Shown: positions 25,658 to 34,027 of the stretch, one piece after another
Layout of the letters: each line of letters starts with the position of its first letter
Numbering within the stretch: the first letter of the stretch is position 1
Source: Anaerolineae bacterium
GTDB taxonomy: Bacteria; Chloroflexota; Anaerolineae; B4-G1; SLSP01
Length of the DNA stretch: 54,776 nucleotides
NCBI GenBank assembly: GCA_016931185.1
Contig: JAFGFI010000314.1
Coordinates: 1 to 54,776 of the forward strand
Direction of reading: 5' to 3'
The notes under the pieces: model-generated
Databases searched by the model: none
Told to the model about the DNA's origin: nothing
The model's input: only the letters and a program-made list of their open reading frames with translations
Made by a program: the position numbers and the translations under genes

Positions 25658-27718
25658 TTACTGACACTTGTCAGGGTCGGGATAAGTAATCACATTGTCC
25701 CATACAACAGCCTCACTGCCGGATGTGACCCACACCGTTAACGGAGCATCGGTACAGCGCCGCATTTGTAGTGAAAAGGTGCCATCTTGGCTCAGATTTT
25801 CCTGGCGTACTTCATTCCGATAATAACGATAATCCCCTTCGCCGCCAGTCGCCTGGAAACGTACAGTTGCATACCATACTCCCTGGACCACATCTTCACG
25901 CCATGTTACGATCTCCGGGGCGACTATCGTCAGTGGTTGTTGTTCTGGTTCCTCTGTCATCGTTACTTTGGGGGTAGGTGTCGGAGTCGGTAAGTCTTCA
26001 CGTACCTCAATGGCAATCACGATAGGATTTCCTAAAGTAGTGCCATCCGATTGCCGGATTTCCCAGCGCGCTTCGTAGTTGCCGGCTTCTTCTGGGGCCT
26101 GAATAGGTAGCACCAAAATTGTGGTTTCCTCGGGTACAAGGGGCTTGATAGGTTGTGGGCTTGGTGCGTCCATTTGTGTACCGGTCGCAAAAGTGAACTG
26201 AAGACCGGTAGGCCAATCGCAATTCCCAATGTTCCGCAGGGGGACATAGGCCACCAGTGAAGTGCCTGGTGCTACAATATCATCGGGTTCTATATTCACA
26301 TCTTCACGCTGTACACGGAAGATACATTCAGTTACGGCTGTAGGAACAGCTTGGGTATCTCCGGTGGGCATTGGCGTTGGTGTCTCTGTTGGGACAGTCG
26401 TGGGGGTGTTTGTGGGCGATGGGGTAGCGGTCGGTGTTGTTTCCGGAGTTGGGGATAAGGTGCTGGTCGGCGTAGGCAATGCGTATGGCGTGGGTGTATC
26501 TGCGGGCATGATATATGCCATCCAGTTAGAGGGAATGAAATTGCGTACCTCGGCAGGGATTGTATGTCCCATCGCGATCCAGCCTCCTGCTAGGGCTACG
26601 GACAATACCGCCAATACCAATGCAGCGCGCAGTAAACGGCGTGAGAACCGGGGTTTCTCTTTTTTGGATTTTGTAGGGGGTTCCTCTACAATTAAGGCCG
26701 CTTCTCTCGGCGTTGAATATGTAGTGCCGGTATGGGTGGTTTTAGTAGGGGGCGTTCTATCCTTCGAAGTCCAGGTACGCAGCAGAAGATCGTCGTCGTC
26801 CTCAACCGCTGCTACGGGTTCCACCTTGGGCATTTGAAGCATTTCTTGGGTGGGTGCCTCCTGATGAGATTTTCCTGATGCAATATAGCGCAAGGCAGAG
26901 GCCATTTCACCCGCGCTACCAAATCGCTTTTCCTGTTCTTTTTCCAGGGCATGTATAATGATGGCTTCTAGGGGACGGGGTAGGTCGGGGATAATCTTGG
27001 TAGGGAGAGGCGGTATATCATTAATATGCTGCATCACCATTCCCATGGGTGAATCTGATTCAAATGGTAATTGTCCGGTGACCATTTGGTAGAGCACTAC
27101 ACCCAGGGAATAAATGTCCGCAGCTACGGTACCGGGTTTGCCCATCCCGACTTCTGGAGCCATATAGGCAGGAGTTCCTACCATTGCACCACTGGCCGTT
27201 AAACCAGAGAGAGACATCATTTTGGCAATACCGAAGTCTGTCAGTACCGGATGTCCATCAGCCGTGAACATAATGTTCGCGGGTTTAATGTCACGGTGAA
27301 CCATATCACGTTGATGCGCGTAATCCAGGGCATCGGCGATGGCGGCTCCAACCTTTGCTGCTTCATCAGGCGGGATGGGGCCTTGGCTTAGACGATCTTT
27401 AAGCGTCAATCCGTCAATATACTCCATCACCATATAATAGATGCCGAGTTCTTTGTGCTCATCAAAATCGTAGACCTGTACAATGTTTTGATGGCGCAAA
27501 GTGGCCACAATACGCGCTTCGCGCTGAAAACGAATGACGAAGCCCTCTTCATCAGCAAGGAAGGGATGGAGAACTTTGACCGCTACTAAACGATCTAATT
27601 GTTCTTGAATGCCCTTATAGACTTCAGCCATACCTCCATGACCGATATGTTCGAGGACCTTATATTTCCCTAAAGTTTTACCTACAAGAAATTGAACGCT
27701 ACTCACTACCGGCTCCAA
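25658..27718 (-). CDS. Ser/Thr protein kinase with extracellular NBR1-like Ig domain
   Basis: 686-residue eukaryotic-type (PknB-like) kinase. The cytoplasmic kinase domain (about 19-285) has the glycine loop GHGGMAEVYKG, Lys48, HRDIKPANIM (Asp143) and DFG at 161-163, all catalytic residues intact. A basic juxtamembrane stretch and one membrane helix (about 364-385) are followed by a stalk rich in Thr and Pro. The external part holds an Ig-like domain resembling the NBR1 central domain (about 462-580, VPLRNIGNCDWPTGLQF) and a second beta-rich region to the end. There are no PASTA repeats. It is translated just after the ACT-domain gene. Confidence 0.88.
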   Translation of the reverse strand: MEPVVSSVQFLVGKTLGKYKVLEHIGHGGMAEVYKGIQEQLDRLVAVKVLHPFLADEEGFVIRFQREARIVATLRHQNIVQVYDFDEHKELGIYYMVMEYIDGLTLKDRLSQGPIPPDEAAKVGAAIADALDYAHQRDMVHRDIKPANIMFTADGHPVLTDFGIAKMMSLSGLTASGAMVGTPAYMAPEVGMGKPGTVAADIYSLGVVLYQMVTGQLPFESDSPMGMVMQHINDIPPLPTKIIPDLPRPLEAIIIHALEKEQEKRFGSAGEMASALRYIASGKSHQEAPTQEMLQMPKVEPVAAVEDDDDLLLRTWTSKDRTPPTKTTHTGTTYSTPREAALIVEEPPTKSKKEKPRFSRRLLRAALVLAVLSVALAGGWIAMGHTIPAEVRNFIPSNWMAYIMPADTPTPYALPTPTSTLSPTPETTPTATPSPTNTPTTVPTETPTPMPTGDTQAVPTAVTECIFRVQREDVNIEPDDIVAPGTSLVAYVPLRNIGNCDWPTGLQFTFATGTQMDAPSPQPIKPLVPEETTILVLPIQAPEEAGNYEARWEIRQSDGTTLGNPIVIAIEVREDLPTPTPTPKVTMTEEPEQQPLTIVAPEIVTWREDVVQGVWYATVRFQATGGEGDYRYYRNEVRQENLSQDGTFSLQMRRCTDAPLTVWVTSGSEAVVWDNVITYPDPDKCQ

Positions 27719-27721
27719 ATA

Positions 27722-28201
27722 TTAGACATCTGATAACATCTCTTGCCCTTGACACGAGCGAATGAAATCTCGTAATACTTTCCATGCGCGATCAAAATCA
27801 TTTTCCATTACAAAGATATGATCCCGTGAAAAGGCCGAGATTGGATAAATACTAACCCCCGCAGTCGCCAATTCATGGCTGAGTATTGCCAGATACCCCA
27901 CTAACCCCAGATCCAAGGTCAAATCAAATGTAATGAGGCGGTAACTGGGAGATTCATCTACAATACTTAACATTGGCCGCAGGGACCGCCAGACCTCAAG
28001 AGGTACGACTAATGAGATTTCGTCTTTATCACGCACCAAAGCGAAAAACGGCGCTGATGGGCCTATGCGTAGTAATTCTTCTAATACCTCTATAGCATCC
28101 TGAGCTTGCCCAGTAGCAACGCGAAGGATAGTATAAACTTGTCCATCAGTAAATAATCGTGTTTGCGCAATTGTATGAATAAGTCCAGGTGGCAATTCCA
28201 T
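27722..28201 (-). CDS. ACT-domain protein
   Basis: 159 residues. The second half (about 60-150: SLVVPLEVWRSL, then YRLITFDLTLDLGLVGYLA and ISAFSRDHIFV) resembles the tandem ACT-like fold found in small amino-acid-binding proteins (ACT_7 type). A good GGAGG lies before the ATG. The kinase gene begins three bases after its stop, so the two are made together. A plausible but unproven role is a ligand-sensing partner. The leader contains a hairpin at 28268-28309. Confidence 0.65.
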   Translation of the reverse strand: MELPPGLIHTIAQTRLFTDGQVYTILRVATGQAQDAIEVLEELLRIGPSAPFFALVRDKDEISLVVPLEVWRSLRPMLSIVDESPSYRLITFDLTLDLGLVGYLAILSHELATAGVSIYPISAFSRDHIFVMENDFDRAWKVLRDFIRSCQGQEMLSDV

Positions 28202-28267
28202 AAGACACCTCCATTGAATAGGTCGGATTTGGAAATTTCACAAGCTAATGTTCCGTCAAGCATCATT

Positions 28268-28309
28268 TGAGGGGCAAACATAACTGATTGTTGATATTTT
28301 GACCCCTCA
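28268..28309. promoter_or_regulatory. Leader hairpin of the ACT-kinase operon
   Basis: TGAGGGG-CAAA (28268-28278) and TTTGACCCCTCA (28298-28309) form a stem with one bulge, in the transcribed leader between the minus-strand promoter and the ACT gene. It could act as an attenuator, but no T-run follows on either strand. Confidence 0.4.
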
Positions 28310-28362
28310 TGGTTCTCGACAGCACACCACCACCTTATTAAGTTAAGATCCGAATCTTGATT

Positions 28363-28390
28363 ATTATACTCTTGAAAAGCAAAGGGACAA
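28363..28390 (-). promoter_or_regulatory. Promoter for the ACT-kinase operon
   Basis: On the minus strand, TTGTCC (28390-28385) and TATAAT (28368-28363) are 16 bases apart. The box lies back to back with the deoR promoter, five bases away, so one bound regulator could affect both. Confidence 0.65.
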
Positions 28391-28395
28391 GAGTC

Positions 28396-28424
28396 TTGAC
28401 ATAACTTGCATTATGTTTTAAAAT
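28396..28424 (+). promoter_or_regulatory. Promoter for deoR-pfkB-E1-E2
   Basis: TTGACA (28396-28401) and TAAAAT (28419-28424) are exactly 17 bases apart, the best promoter in the window. Transcription would start near 28431, about 24 bases before the DeoR-family gene, whose ribosome site is weak. The DeoR-type protein may bind here itself. Confidence 0.75.
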
Positions 28425-28454
28425 GAAGGCAATTGAAAGTAATTAGAACCATCC

Positions 28455-29216
28455 ATGTATCTTGAAGAGCGCAGACAAGAAATCCTCAGATTATTAACAC
28501 AGCAAGGGCGGATCTCTGTCGCGGAACTTAGCCTTCGGTTCAACGTTTCCGGAGTGACTATCCGGGCCGACCTGCAATCACTGGCGGAGCGGGGGCTGAT
28601 TATCCGTACACATGGCGGGGCGATTCCCATCAATCATAGATTGTATGAGGTGTCGTTAATTCAACGTCGTAAACAACAAATTCTTGAAAAGCGCCGTATT
28701 GGTGAGGCTGCTGCCCAGATGGTTGCCGATGGAGAGGCCATCTTCCTCGATAGCAGCAGTACTGTACTGGCGATCACGCCTTATCTTAAGCACCGCCGGG
28801 ATTTGACCGTGATTACGAATAGTCTTATGATTGCTCAGGAAATGTTAGGTGTATTGAACATCACAGTTGTGATGCCCGGCGGTACGATGCATCATGATAC
28901 AGTATCGTTGATTGACACAGCGGGATTGACCGCTTTGGAAAAATTTAACATTCAAAAGGGTTTTTTTGGTGCGTATGGTCTTGATTTTTCCGCCGGATTT
29001 ACGGATGTGAGTATCCCCGATTCTAAGATTAAATGTCCCCTGGTACAGATGTGTCAACAGGTATTTGTCTTGCTCGATGCGACGAAGTGGAACCGCGCCG
29101 GTCTGGCGCCGTTTGCCGATGTACAGGATGTGGATATGATTATTACCGATAGTGAAGCTCCTGCTGATTTTGTAGCACGTGTGCGAGCCATAGGTGTAGA
29201 GGTTAAATTAGTTTAA
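28455..29216 (+). CDS. DeoR-family transcriptional regulator
   Basis: 253 residues. The N-terminal winged helix reads MYLEERRQEILRLLTQQGRI with VAELSLRFNVSGVTIRADL, the classical DeoR signature, followed by the sugar-phosphate-sensing C-terminal domain (FLDSSSTVLAITPYLK, VITNSLMIAQ, LLDATKW). Members usually repress sugar catabolism operons and respond to phosphorylated sugars. It is the first gene before a PfkB-family kinase and overlaps it by one base (TAATG), so the phosphosugar product of that kinase is the natural candidate effector. Confidence 0.92.
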   Translation: MYLEERRQEILRLLTQQGRISVAELSLRFNVSGVTIRADLQSLAERGLIIRTHGGAIPINHRLYEVSLIQRRKQQILEKRRIGEAAAQMVADGEAIFLDSSSTVLAITPYLKHRRDLTVITNSLMIAQEMLGVLNITVVMPGGTMHHDTVSLIDTAGLTALEKFNIQKGFFGAYGLDFSAGFTDVSIPDSKIKCPLVQMCQQVFVLLDATKWNRAGLAPFADVQDVDMIITDSEAPADFVARVRAIGVEVKLV

Positions 29217-30409
29217 TGGTAAGGACAATACGTGATTCAGAAATGGCGACGGATATCATTGTCGCCGGTCATATTTGTCTGGATATTATTCCCGATCTCA
29301 GTATAGGAGTAGCGCAAAGTCTGGCGGAATTGCTGCATCCAGGGCAGTTGGTGGAAGTCGGTGCTTTGACCCTGGCGACTGGGGGGGCGGTTTCTAATAC
29401 TGGATTGGCCTTGCACCGGCTTGGTATTCATCCCCGACTTATGGGAAAGTTGGGAAATGATTTGTTGGGCGAGATGGTTCGACAGGTTATCGGTGAATAT
29501 GATCCTGCTTTGTTACAGGGGACGGTGGTGGATGCACTTTCATCAACATCTTACACCGTGATCCTGAGTGCGCCTGGCGTAGATCGCACATTTTTGCATT
29601 ATCCCGGTGCAAATGCTACTTTTAATGCAGATGATATTCGTTATGATATTGTCGAACAGGCATGTTTGTTTCACTTTGGCTATCCGACGTTGATGCGAGA
29701 GATGTATGCACGTGGAGCCGAACAGACTGTAGCTATGTTCAAGCGTGTGAAGTCGTTAGGTGTGACGACCTCGTTAGATGTTTCTTTGCCTGATCCCCAT
29801 TCCGAAGCCGGGCAGGCGGATTGGTGCGCGATTTTGCGTGACCTTTTGCCCTATGTAGATATCTTTTTGCCGAATGTGGATGAAGCCCTCTTTATGTTGC
29901 GTCGTGAGGTTTATCTGGAGCAACTGTGCAGTGATATTCCGTTGATAGATGCGACTTTGCTTTCGGAACTGAGTGATGAACTGTTGGCTTATGGGGGTAA
30001 GGTAGTTGGATTTAAATTAGGCAATCGTGGCTTTTACGCGCATACTGCCGGCGAAGCTACGCTGGCGACCTTAGGAGCGGCACGGCCCGGTAATTTGGCC
30101 GGTTGGGCGAATATAGAATTATGGGCGCCCTGTTTTTTGGTGGACGTGGTAGGAACAACGGGCGCAGGGGATGCGGCGATTGCTGGGTTTCTTGCCGCAT
30201 TATTGCGCGGTTTGTCGTTAGAGGAAGCTGTTACGATGGCAACGGCAGTAGGGGCATGCAACGTGGAAGCCGCCGATGCCCTGGGAGGTATCCGTTCGTG
30301 GGAAGAAACGCTTGCGCGCGTACAGGGTGGCTGGCGGCAACAGACTCTTGAACTGGATGCACCGGGCTGGTATTGGGATAACGATGTAAGGTTATGGAAG
30401 CACAACTAG
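29216..30409 (+). CDS. PfkB-family carbohydrate kinase
   Basis: Ribokinase-fold sugar or nucleoside kinase, 397 residues, somewhat longer than the usual 300-340. The N-terminal motif GGAVSNTGLALHRLG binds substrate, and the C-terminal GTTGAGDAAIAGFLAALLRG gives the anion hole and catalytic Asp. An extra segment around residues 245-305 accounts for the length. The TAATG overlap with the DeoR gene suggests the start at 29216; the ATG at 29243 (MATDIIVAGHICLDI) would begin closer to the conserved fold. The substrate cannot be read from sequence. Confidence 0.88.
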   Translation: MVRTIRDSEMATDIIVAGHICLDIIPDLSIGVAQSLAELLHPGQLVEVGALTLATGGAVSNTGLALHRLGIHPRLMGKLGNDLLGEMVRQVIGEYDPALLQGTVVDALSSTSYTVILSAPGVDRTFLHYPGANATFNADDIRYDIVEQACLFHFGYPTLMREMYARGAEQTVAMFKRVKSLGVTTSLDVSLPDPHSEAGQADWCAILRDLLPYVDIFLPNVDEALFMLRREVYLEQLCSDIPLIDATLLSELSDELLAYGGKVVGFKLGNRGFYAHTAGEATLATLGAARPGNLAGWANIELWAPCFLVDVVGTTGAGDAAIAGFLAALLRGLSLEEAVTMATAVGACNVEAADALGGIRSWEETLARVQGGWRQQTLELDAPGWYWDNDVRLWKHN

Positions 30410-30460
30410 ATTATCATTTCGACAGTTGAATGAAAATTTACACTATTCAAAGGAGAAAAA

Positions 30461-32518
30461 ATGGATCGGGTGCAGGTGTTGAAAGAATTGGGTAAGGAAA
30501 AAGCCGTAGAGATATTGCGGCAAATGTGGGAGATCCGTATGTTTGAGGATCAGGTTTATGATTTGTTGGGACGCAATCTTATTAAGGGGGCATCCCATCT
30601 TTACGCCGGCGAAGAGGCCGTGGCTGTGGGTGCAATGTCAGTGTTGCGTGAAGATGATCTTATCACCAGCACGCATCGTGGACATGGGCATTGCTATGCG
30701 CGGGGTGCGGTATTGGCACAAACTGAATCTGCGCATCAGGAACACTACAATAAAATGATGGCCGAATTATGCGGGCGCGCAACGGGGTACTGCAAAGGCC
30801 GTGGGGGTTCGATGCATATTGCCGACGTTGAACATGGCAACCTGGGTGCAACTGGCATTGTGGGGGGGAATATTCCCGTAGCGACGGGGGCAGCATTAGC
30901 ACAAAAGATGCAGGGTACCGGGCGCGTGGTTCTCTGTTTCTTCGGTGACGGCGCAGCCAATACCGGCAACTTTCATGAAGCCTTGAACCTGGCTTCGCTT
31001 TGGCAATTACCGGTGGTGTACATCATCGAGAACAATCTATATGGGATGTCTGTGCCGGTCGAATGTGCCTCTTGTACTACGGACATTGCGCCGCGTGGCG
31101 ATGCATATCATATTCCTAATGAAATTGTGGATGGAATGGATGTATTAGCTGTCCGGGAGGTGGTGGCCCATGCTGTGGAACACGCGCGCAATGGCAACGG
31201 CCCCTATCTCATTGAGTGTAAAACTTATCGTTGGTATGGTCACTCGCGTTCCGATCCCCGTAAATATCGCACGAAGGAAGAGGAAGCCGACTGGAAGTCC
31301 CGTGATCCTATTTCGGTCTTTCCCCAACAGTTAATTGAAGCAGAACTGGCGACCCAGGCGGAAATTGATATGTTAGAGGAGAAGGTGGAGCAAGCTATCG
31401 GGACAGCAACCGAGTTCGCGCTCAGTTCCCCGATGCCACCGGTTGAGGAGTTGGAAATGTTTGTCTACGCTCCATTCCAATGGACAGAGGCCGATATTCA
31501 ACGGGAAAAGGCATTACGGGAAAAATGCCGTGTTGGTGGGACAGGGATACGAAAGATCCAGTATCGCGTGGCCTTACAGGAGGCGATGCGCGAGGAACTT
31601 ATACGGGACTCTAGCGTTTTTATCATGGGAGAGGATGTTGGCTTGTATGGCGGTGCATACGGGGCAACACGTGGTCTGTTCGATGAATTCAGTGGGGAGC
31701 GAGTGCGCGATACTCCCATTTCCGAGGCGACGATCGGCGGGGCGGCGGTAGGCGCGGCTATGGCCGGGATGCGCCCGGTTGCAGAAATTATGTATGTAGA
31801 TTTCACGCCTCTTGCGATGGATCAGATTGCCAATCAGGGAGCCAAAAACCGGTATATGTTTGGTGGTAAGACCACGGTACCGATGGTAGTACGAACTGAA
31901 GGCGGCGCGGGCCGCAGTATTGCGGCGCATCACTCACAAAGTCTCGAATCATTGTGGACACACTTCCCCGGTATCTACGTTGTGATGCCCAGCACACCCT
32001 ATGACGCTAAAGGACTGCTTAAAGCTGCGATTCGTGATGATAACCCGGTGATGTTTATTGAACACAAAATGCTTTATGGGGTTGAGGGGTATGTGCCTGA
32101 TGAGGATTATATTATCCCCTATGGGGTAGCAGACGTTAAGCGCGAGGGCACTGACGTAACGGTCATTACCTATTCGCGCATGGTGCATCGTGCATTGGAG
32201 GCTGCCGAGAAACTGGCGGAGGAAGGTATCAGTGTAGAAGTTATTGATTTGCGCACGCTTAAACCATTGGATATGGATACTATCGCGGAGTCGGTGAAAA
32301 AGACAGGGCGGGTGGTAGGTGTAACCGAGACGTATAAGACCAATTCTTACATTAGCGAGATCGCGGCATTGATCCAGGAGCAGCTATTCGATTGGCTGGA
32401 TGCACCCATTATCCGCGTGGCAGCGGCGGATGTGCCAGTCCCAATGAGTGAGACATTAGAAGACGCCGCAATTCCAAATGTGGATACTATTATTGCCGGT
32501 ATCCGAAAGGTACTATAA
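30461..32518 (+). CDS. Fused 2-oxoacid dehydrogenase E1 (alpha and beta in one chain)
   Basis: 685 residues joining both subunits of a thiamine-diphosphate E1 component. Residues about 15-325 are E1 alpha (HRGHGHCYARG, GRATGYCKGRGGSMH, TPP motif GDGAANTGNFHEAL from about 162 with the distal NN). After a linker, about 364-685 is E1 beta (ALQEAMREEL, FIMGEDVGLYGGAYG, TPISEATIGGAAVGAA, VVGVTETYKT). In most bacteria these are separate genes. The closest overall types are acetoin and pyruvate dehydrogenases; which oxoacid is used is not clear. AAAGGAG precedes the ATG, and the E2 gene follows after 12 bases. Confidence 0.9.
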   Translation: MDRVQVLKELGKEKAVEILRQMWEIRMFEDQVYDLLGRNLIKGASHLYAGEEAVAVGAMSVLREDDLITSTHRGHGHCYARGAVLAQTESAHQEHYNKMMAELCGRATGYCKGRGGSMHIADVEHGNLGATGIVGGNIPVATGAALAQKMQGTGRVVLCFFGDGAANTGNFHEALNLASLWQLPVVYIIENNLYGMSVPVECASCTTDIAPRGDAYHIPNEIVDGMDVLAVREVVAHAVEHARNGNGPYLIECKTYRWYGHSRSDPRKYRTKEEEADWKSRDPISVFPQQLIEAELATQAEIDMLEEKVEQAIGTATEFALSSPMPPVEELEMFVYAPFQWTEADIQREKALREKCRVGGTGIRKIQYRVALQEAMREELIRDSSVFIMGEDVGLYGGAYGATRGLFDEFSGERVRDTPISEATIGGAAVGAAMAGMRPVAEIMYVDFTPLAMDQIANQGAKNRYMFGGKTTVPMVVRTEGGAGRSIAAHHSQSLESLWTHFPGIYVVMPSTPYDAKGLLKAAIRDDNPVMFIEHKMLYGVEGYVPDEDYIIPYGVADVKREGTDVTVITYSRMVHRALEAAEKLAEEGISVEVIDLRTLKPLDMDTIAESVKKTGRVVGVTETYKTNSYISEIAALIQEQLFDWLDAPIIRVAAADVPVPMSETLEDAAIPNVDTIIAGIRKVL

Positions 32519-32530
32519 AAAGGGGGGAAT

Positions 32531-33967
32531 ATGGTTTATGAAGTGATTTTGCCCAAATTGGGACAGACTGTAGAGGAAAGTCGCATTGTAGAATGGATGA
32601 AACAAGAGGGCGACGCAGTCCAGAGTGGTGATGTTCTCTTTACTGTCGAGACAGACAAGGCCGTGTTGGATGTCGAGGCAAAGAAAAAGGGCTTTCTGCG
32701 CAAGATCTTGGCGCCGGCGGGTGATATGCGCCCGGTCCTGTCTGTAGTGGCACTGATGACACGCACGGCGGATGAACTGCTGGAAGTAGCAGAGGAGCAG
32801 GGAAGTAAAAGAGCAGAAGGACCGGGGAGCGAGGGCGCAGTGAGTCAAGGGAGTGAGGATGCAAAGGAGCAGATTAGCTCTCCCTTGCTCTCTCGCTCTG
32901 TTGTTCGTTTGTTTGCGTCTCCACGAGCGCGGAAGTATGCGGAGGACCATGGGGTCAATATTGCGCTGGTGGCAGGTACGGGGCCAAATGGACGCATTGT
33001 AGAGAAGGATGTAGTTGCTTACCTGGAAACTCAGCCGAAAGCAACGCCGGTAGCACATCGTTTAGCTGAACATCTTGGCGTTGACCTGCATTTCGTTACT
33101 GGCACCGGGCCGGAAGGACGGATTACAAAGCAGGACGTAGAGAAGCAGGGAAGCAAGGGCGTAGAAGGGCAAGAGAGCAAGGGTGTAGGAGAGCAAGTTG
33201 ACCTCTCTGCATTTCCGCTTCCAAGTTCGCCGCCCCGCTCTGTTGTGGCTGAGACGCCGATGACGGGTATCCGGGCTATTATCGCGCAGCGGATGCATGA
33301 AAGCCACCAGGTCACTGCACCTGTGTCACTGACCATCGAAGTGGATGCGACGGAGTTCGTTGCGTTGCGTGAGAAACTCAAGGTACGATTGGCACAAGAG
33401 CTGGGATTCAATCTCAGTTACAATGTGCTGTTGATTCGGATCGTAGCACGCGCGTTGCGCCAATTTCCAGAGGTGAATGCTCAACTTGTCATAGACACCG
33501 ACCAGCCAACCTCGCAGATGTCTTCAAATGCCGTGATCCGCCAGTTTGAGGATGTCCACGTCTCATTAGCGATTGATACGGATCGAGGTTTGGTAGTACC
33601 TGTCGTGCGCAATGCCGATCGCAAAGGCTTAGTCGAGATCGCGCGGGATGTGCAGGGGATTATCACACGCACGCGTGAAGGGAAGATTATGCCCGACGAG
33701 TTGAGTGGGGGAACTTTCACACTTACTAATCTGGGGATGTTTGATATTGATGCTTTTACTCCCATTATCAACCTGCCGGAAATCGCCATTTTGGGGGTCG
33801 GGCGGATCAAGGATCGCCCGACGGTCTACAATGGGGAGATTTGCATCCGCAAGTTGATGTGGATGAGTCTCACATTTGACCATCGGTTAGTAGATGGCGG
33901 CCCGGCATCCCGATTCTTGCAGTATATCAAACAAATCATTGAGGAGCCATATTTACTGTTAGCTTAA
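32531..33967 (+). CDS. Dihydrolipoamide acyltransferase (E2) with two subunit-binding domains
   Basis: 478 residues. A lipoyl domain (about 1-80, ETDKA with lipoyl Lys43) is followed by a linker, two successive peripheral-subunit-binding-type domains (about 130-168, [19 protein letters not shown]; about 177-205, [19 protein letters not shown]), a second linker and the acyltransferase domain (about 245-478) with DHRLVDGG (His451, Asp455). Both linkers are encoded by word repeats rich in gagcaggg and gaagcaaggg. Two tandem binding domains are unusual. It forms the core of the complex with the fused E1; no E3 gene is in the window. Ribosome site GGGGGG precedes the ATG. Confidence 0.9.
   Translation: MVYEVILPKLGQTVEESRIVEWMKQEGDAVQSGDVLFTVETDKAVLDVEAKKKGFLRKILAPAGDMRPVLSVVALMTRTADELLEVAEEQGSKRAEGPGSEGAVSQGSEDAKEQISSPLLSRSVVRLFASPRARKYAEDHGVNIALVAGTGPNGRIVEKDVVAYLETQPKATPVAHRLAEHLGVDLHFVTGTGPEGRITKQDVEKQGSKGVEGQESKGVGEQVDLSAFPLPSSPPRSVVAETPMTGIRAIIAQRMHESHQVTAPVSLTIEVDATEFVALREKLKVRLAQELGFNLSYNVLLIRIVARALRQFPEVNAQLVIDTDQPTSQMSSNAVIRQFEDVHVSLAIDTDRGLVVPVVRNADRKGLVEIARDVQGIITRTREGKIMPDELSGGTFTLTNLGMFDIDAFTPIINLPEIAILGVGRIKDRPTVYNGEICIRKLMWMSLTFDHRLVDGGPASRFLQYIKQIIEEPYLLLA
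32791..32910 (+). repeat. Word-repeat linker 1 in the E2 gene
   Basis: Iterated gaggagcaggg, gagcgaggg and gtgaggatg words encode a Gly/Ser/Glu-rich linker. CAAGGGAG and CTCCCTTG within it are complementary, so it also has hairpin character like the intergenic repeats. A related stretch at 33139-33215 encodes the second linker. Confidence 0.5.
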
Positions 33968-33993
33968 ATCATAACGGTGCATTTCAAATCGTA

Positions 33994-34026
33994 AGACGGT
34001 AGACAGAAAAAAACTGTCTACCGTCT
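33994..34026. terminator. 13-bp perfect hairpin between E2 and the sensor kinase
   Basis: AGACGGTAGACAG (33994-34006) and CTGTCTACCGTCT (34014-34026) pair around seven As. It lies between convergent genes and likely ends both. It belongs to the gtagac word family also seen at 41302-41341 and 42800-42980. Confidence 0.65.
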
Positions 34027-34027
34027 A

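Noticed and set aside
26262..26837. 191-residue frame rich in Val-Gly on the plus strand
   Set aside because: It is the antisense shadow of the Thr/Pro stalk and membrane part of the Ser/Thr kinase; it has no ribosome site, and its low-complexity sequence mirrors the stalk codons.
30461..32518. E1 fusion as two genes joined by a sequencing error
   Set aside because: There is no stop or start pair, and the linker is a normal-length charged segment in the same frame; a true fusion is the simpler reading, although raw reads were not available.
32513..33058. 181-residue minus-strand frame opposite the E2 gene
   Set aside because: It is antisense to the lipoyl domain and linker; it has no family features and no start signal, whereas the plus strand gives a complete E2.
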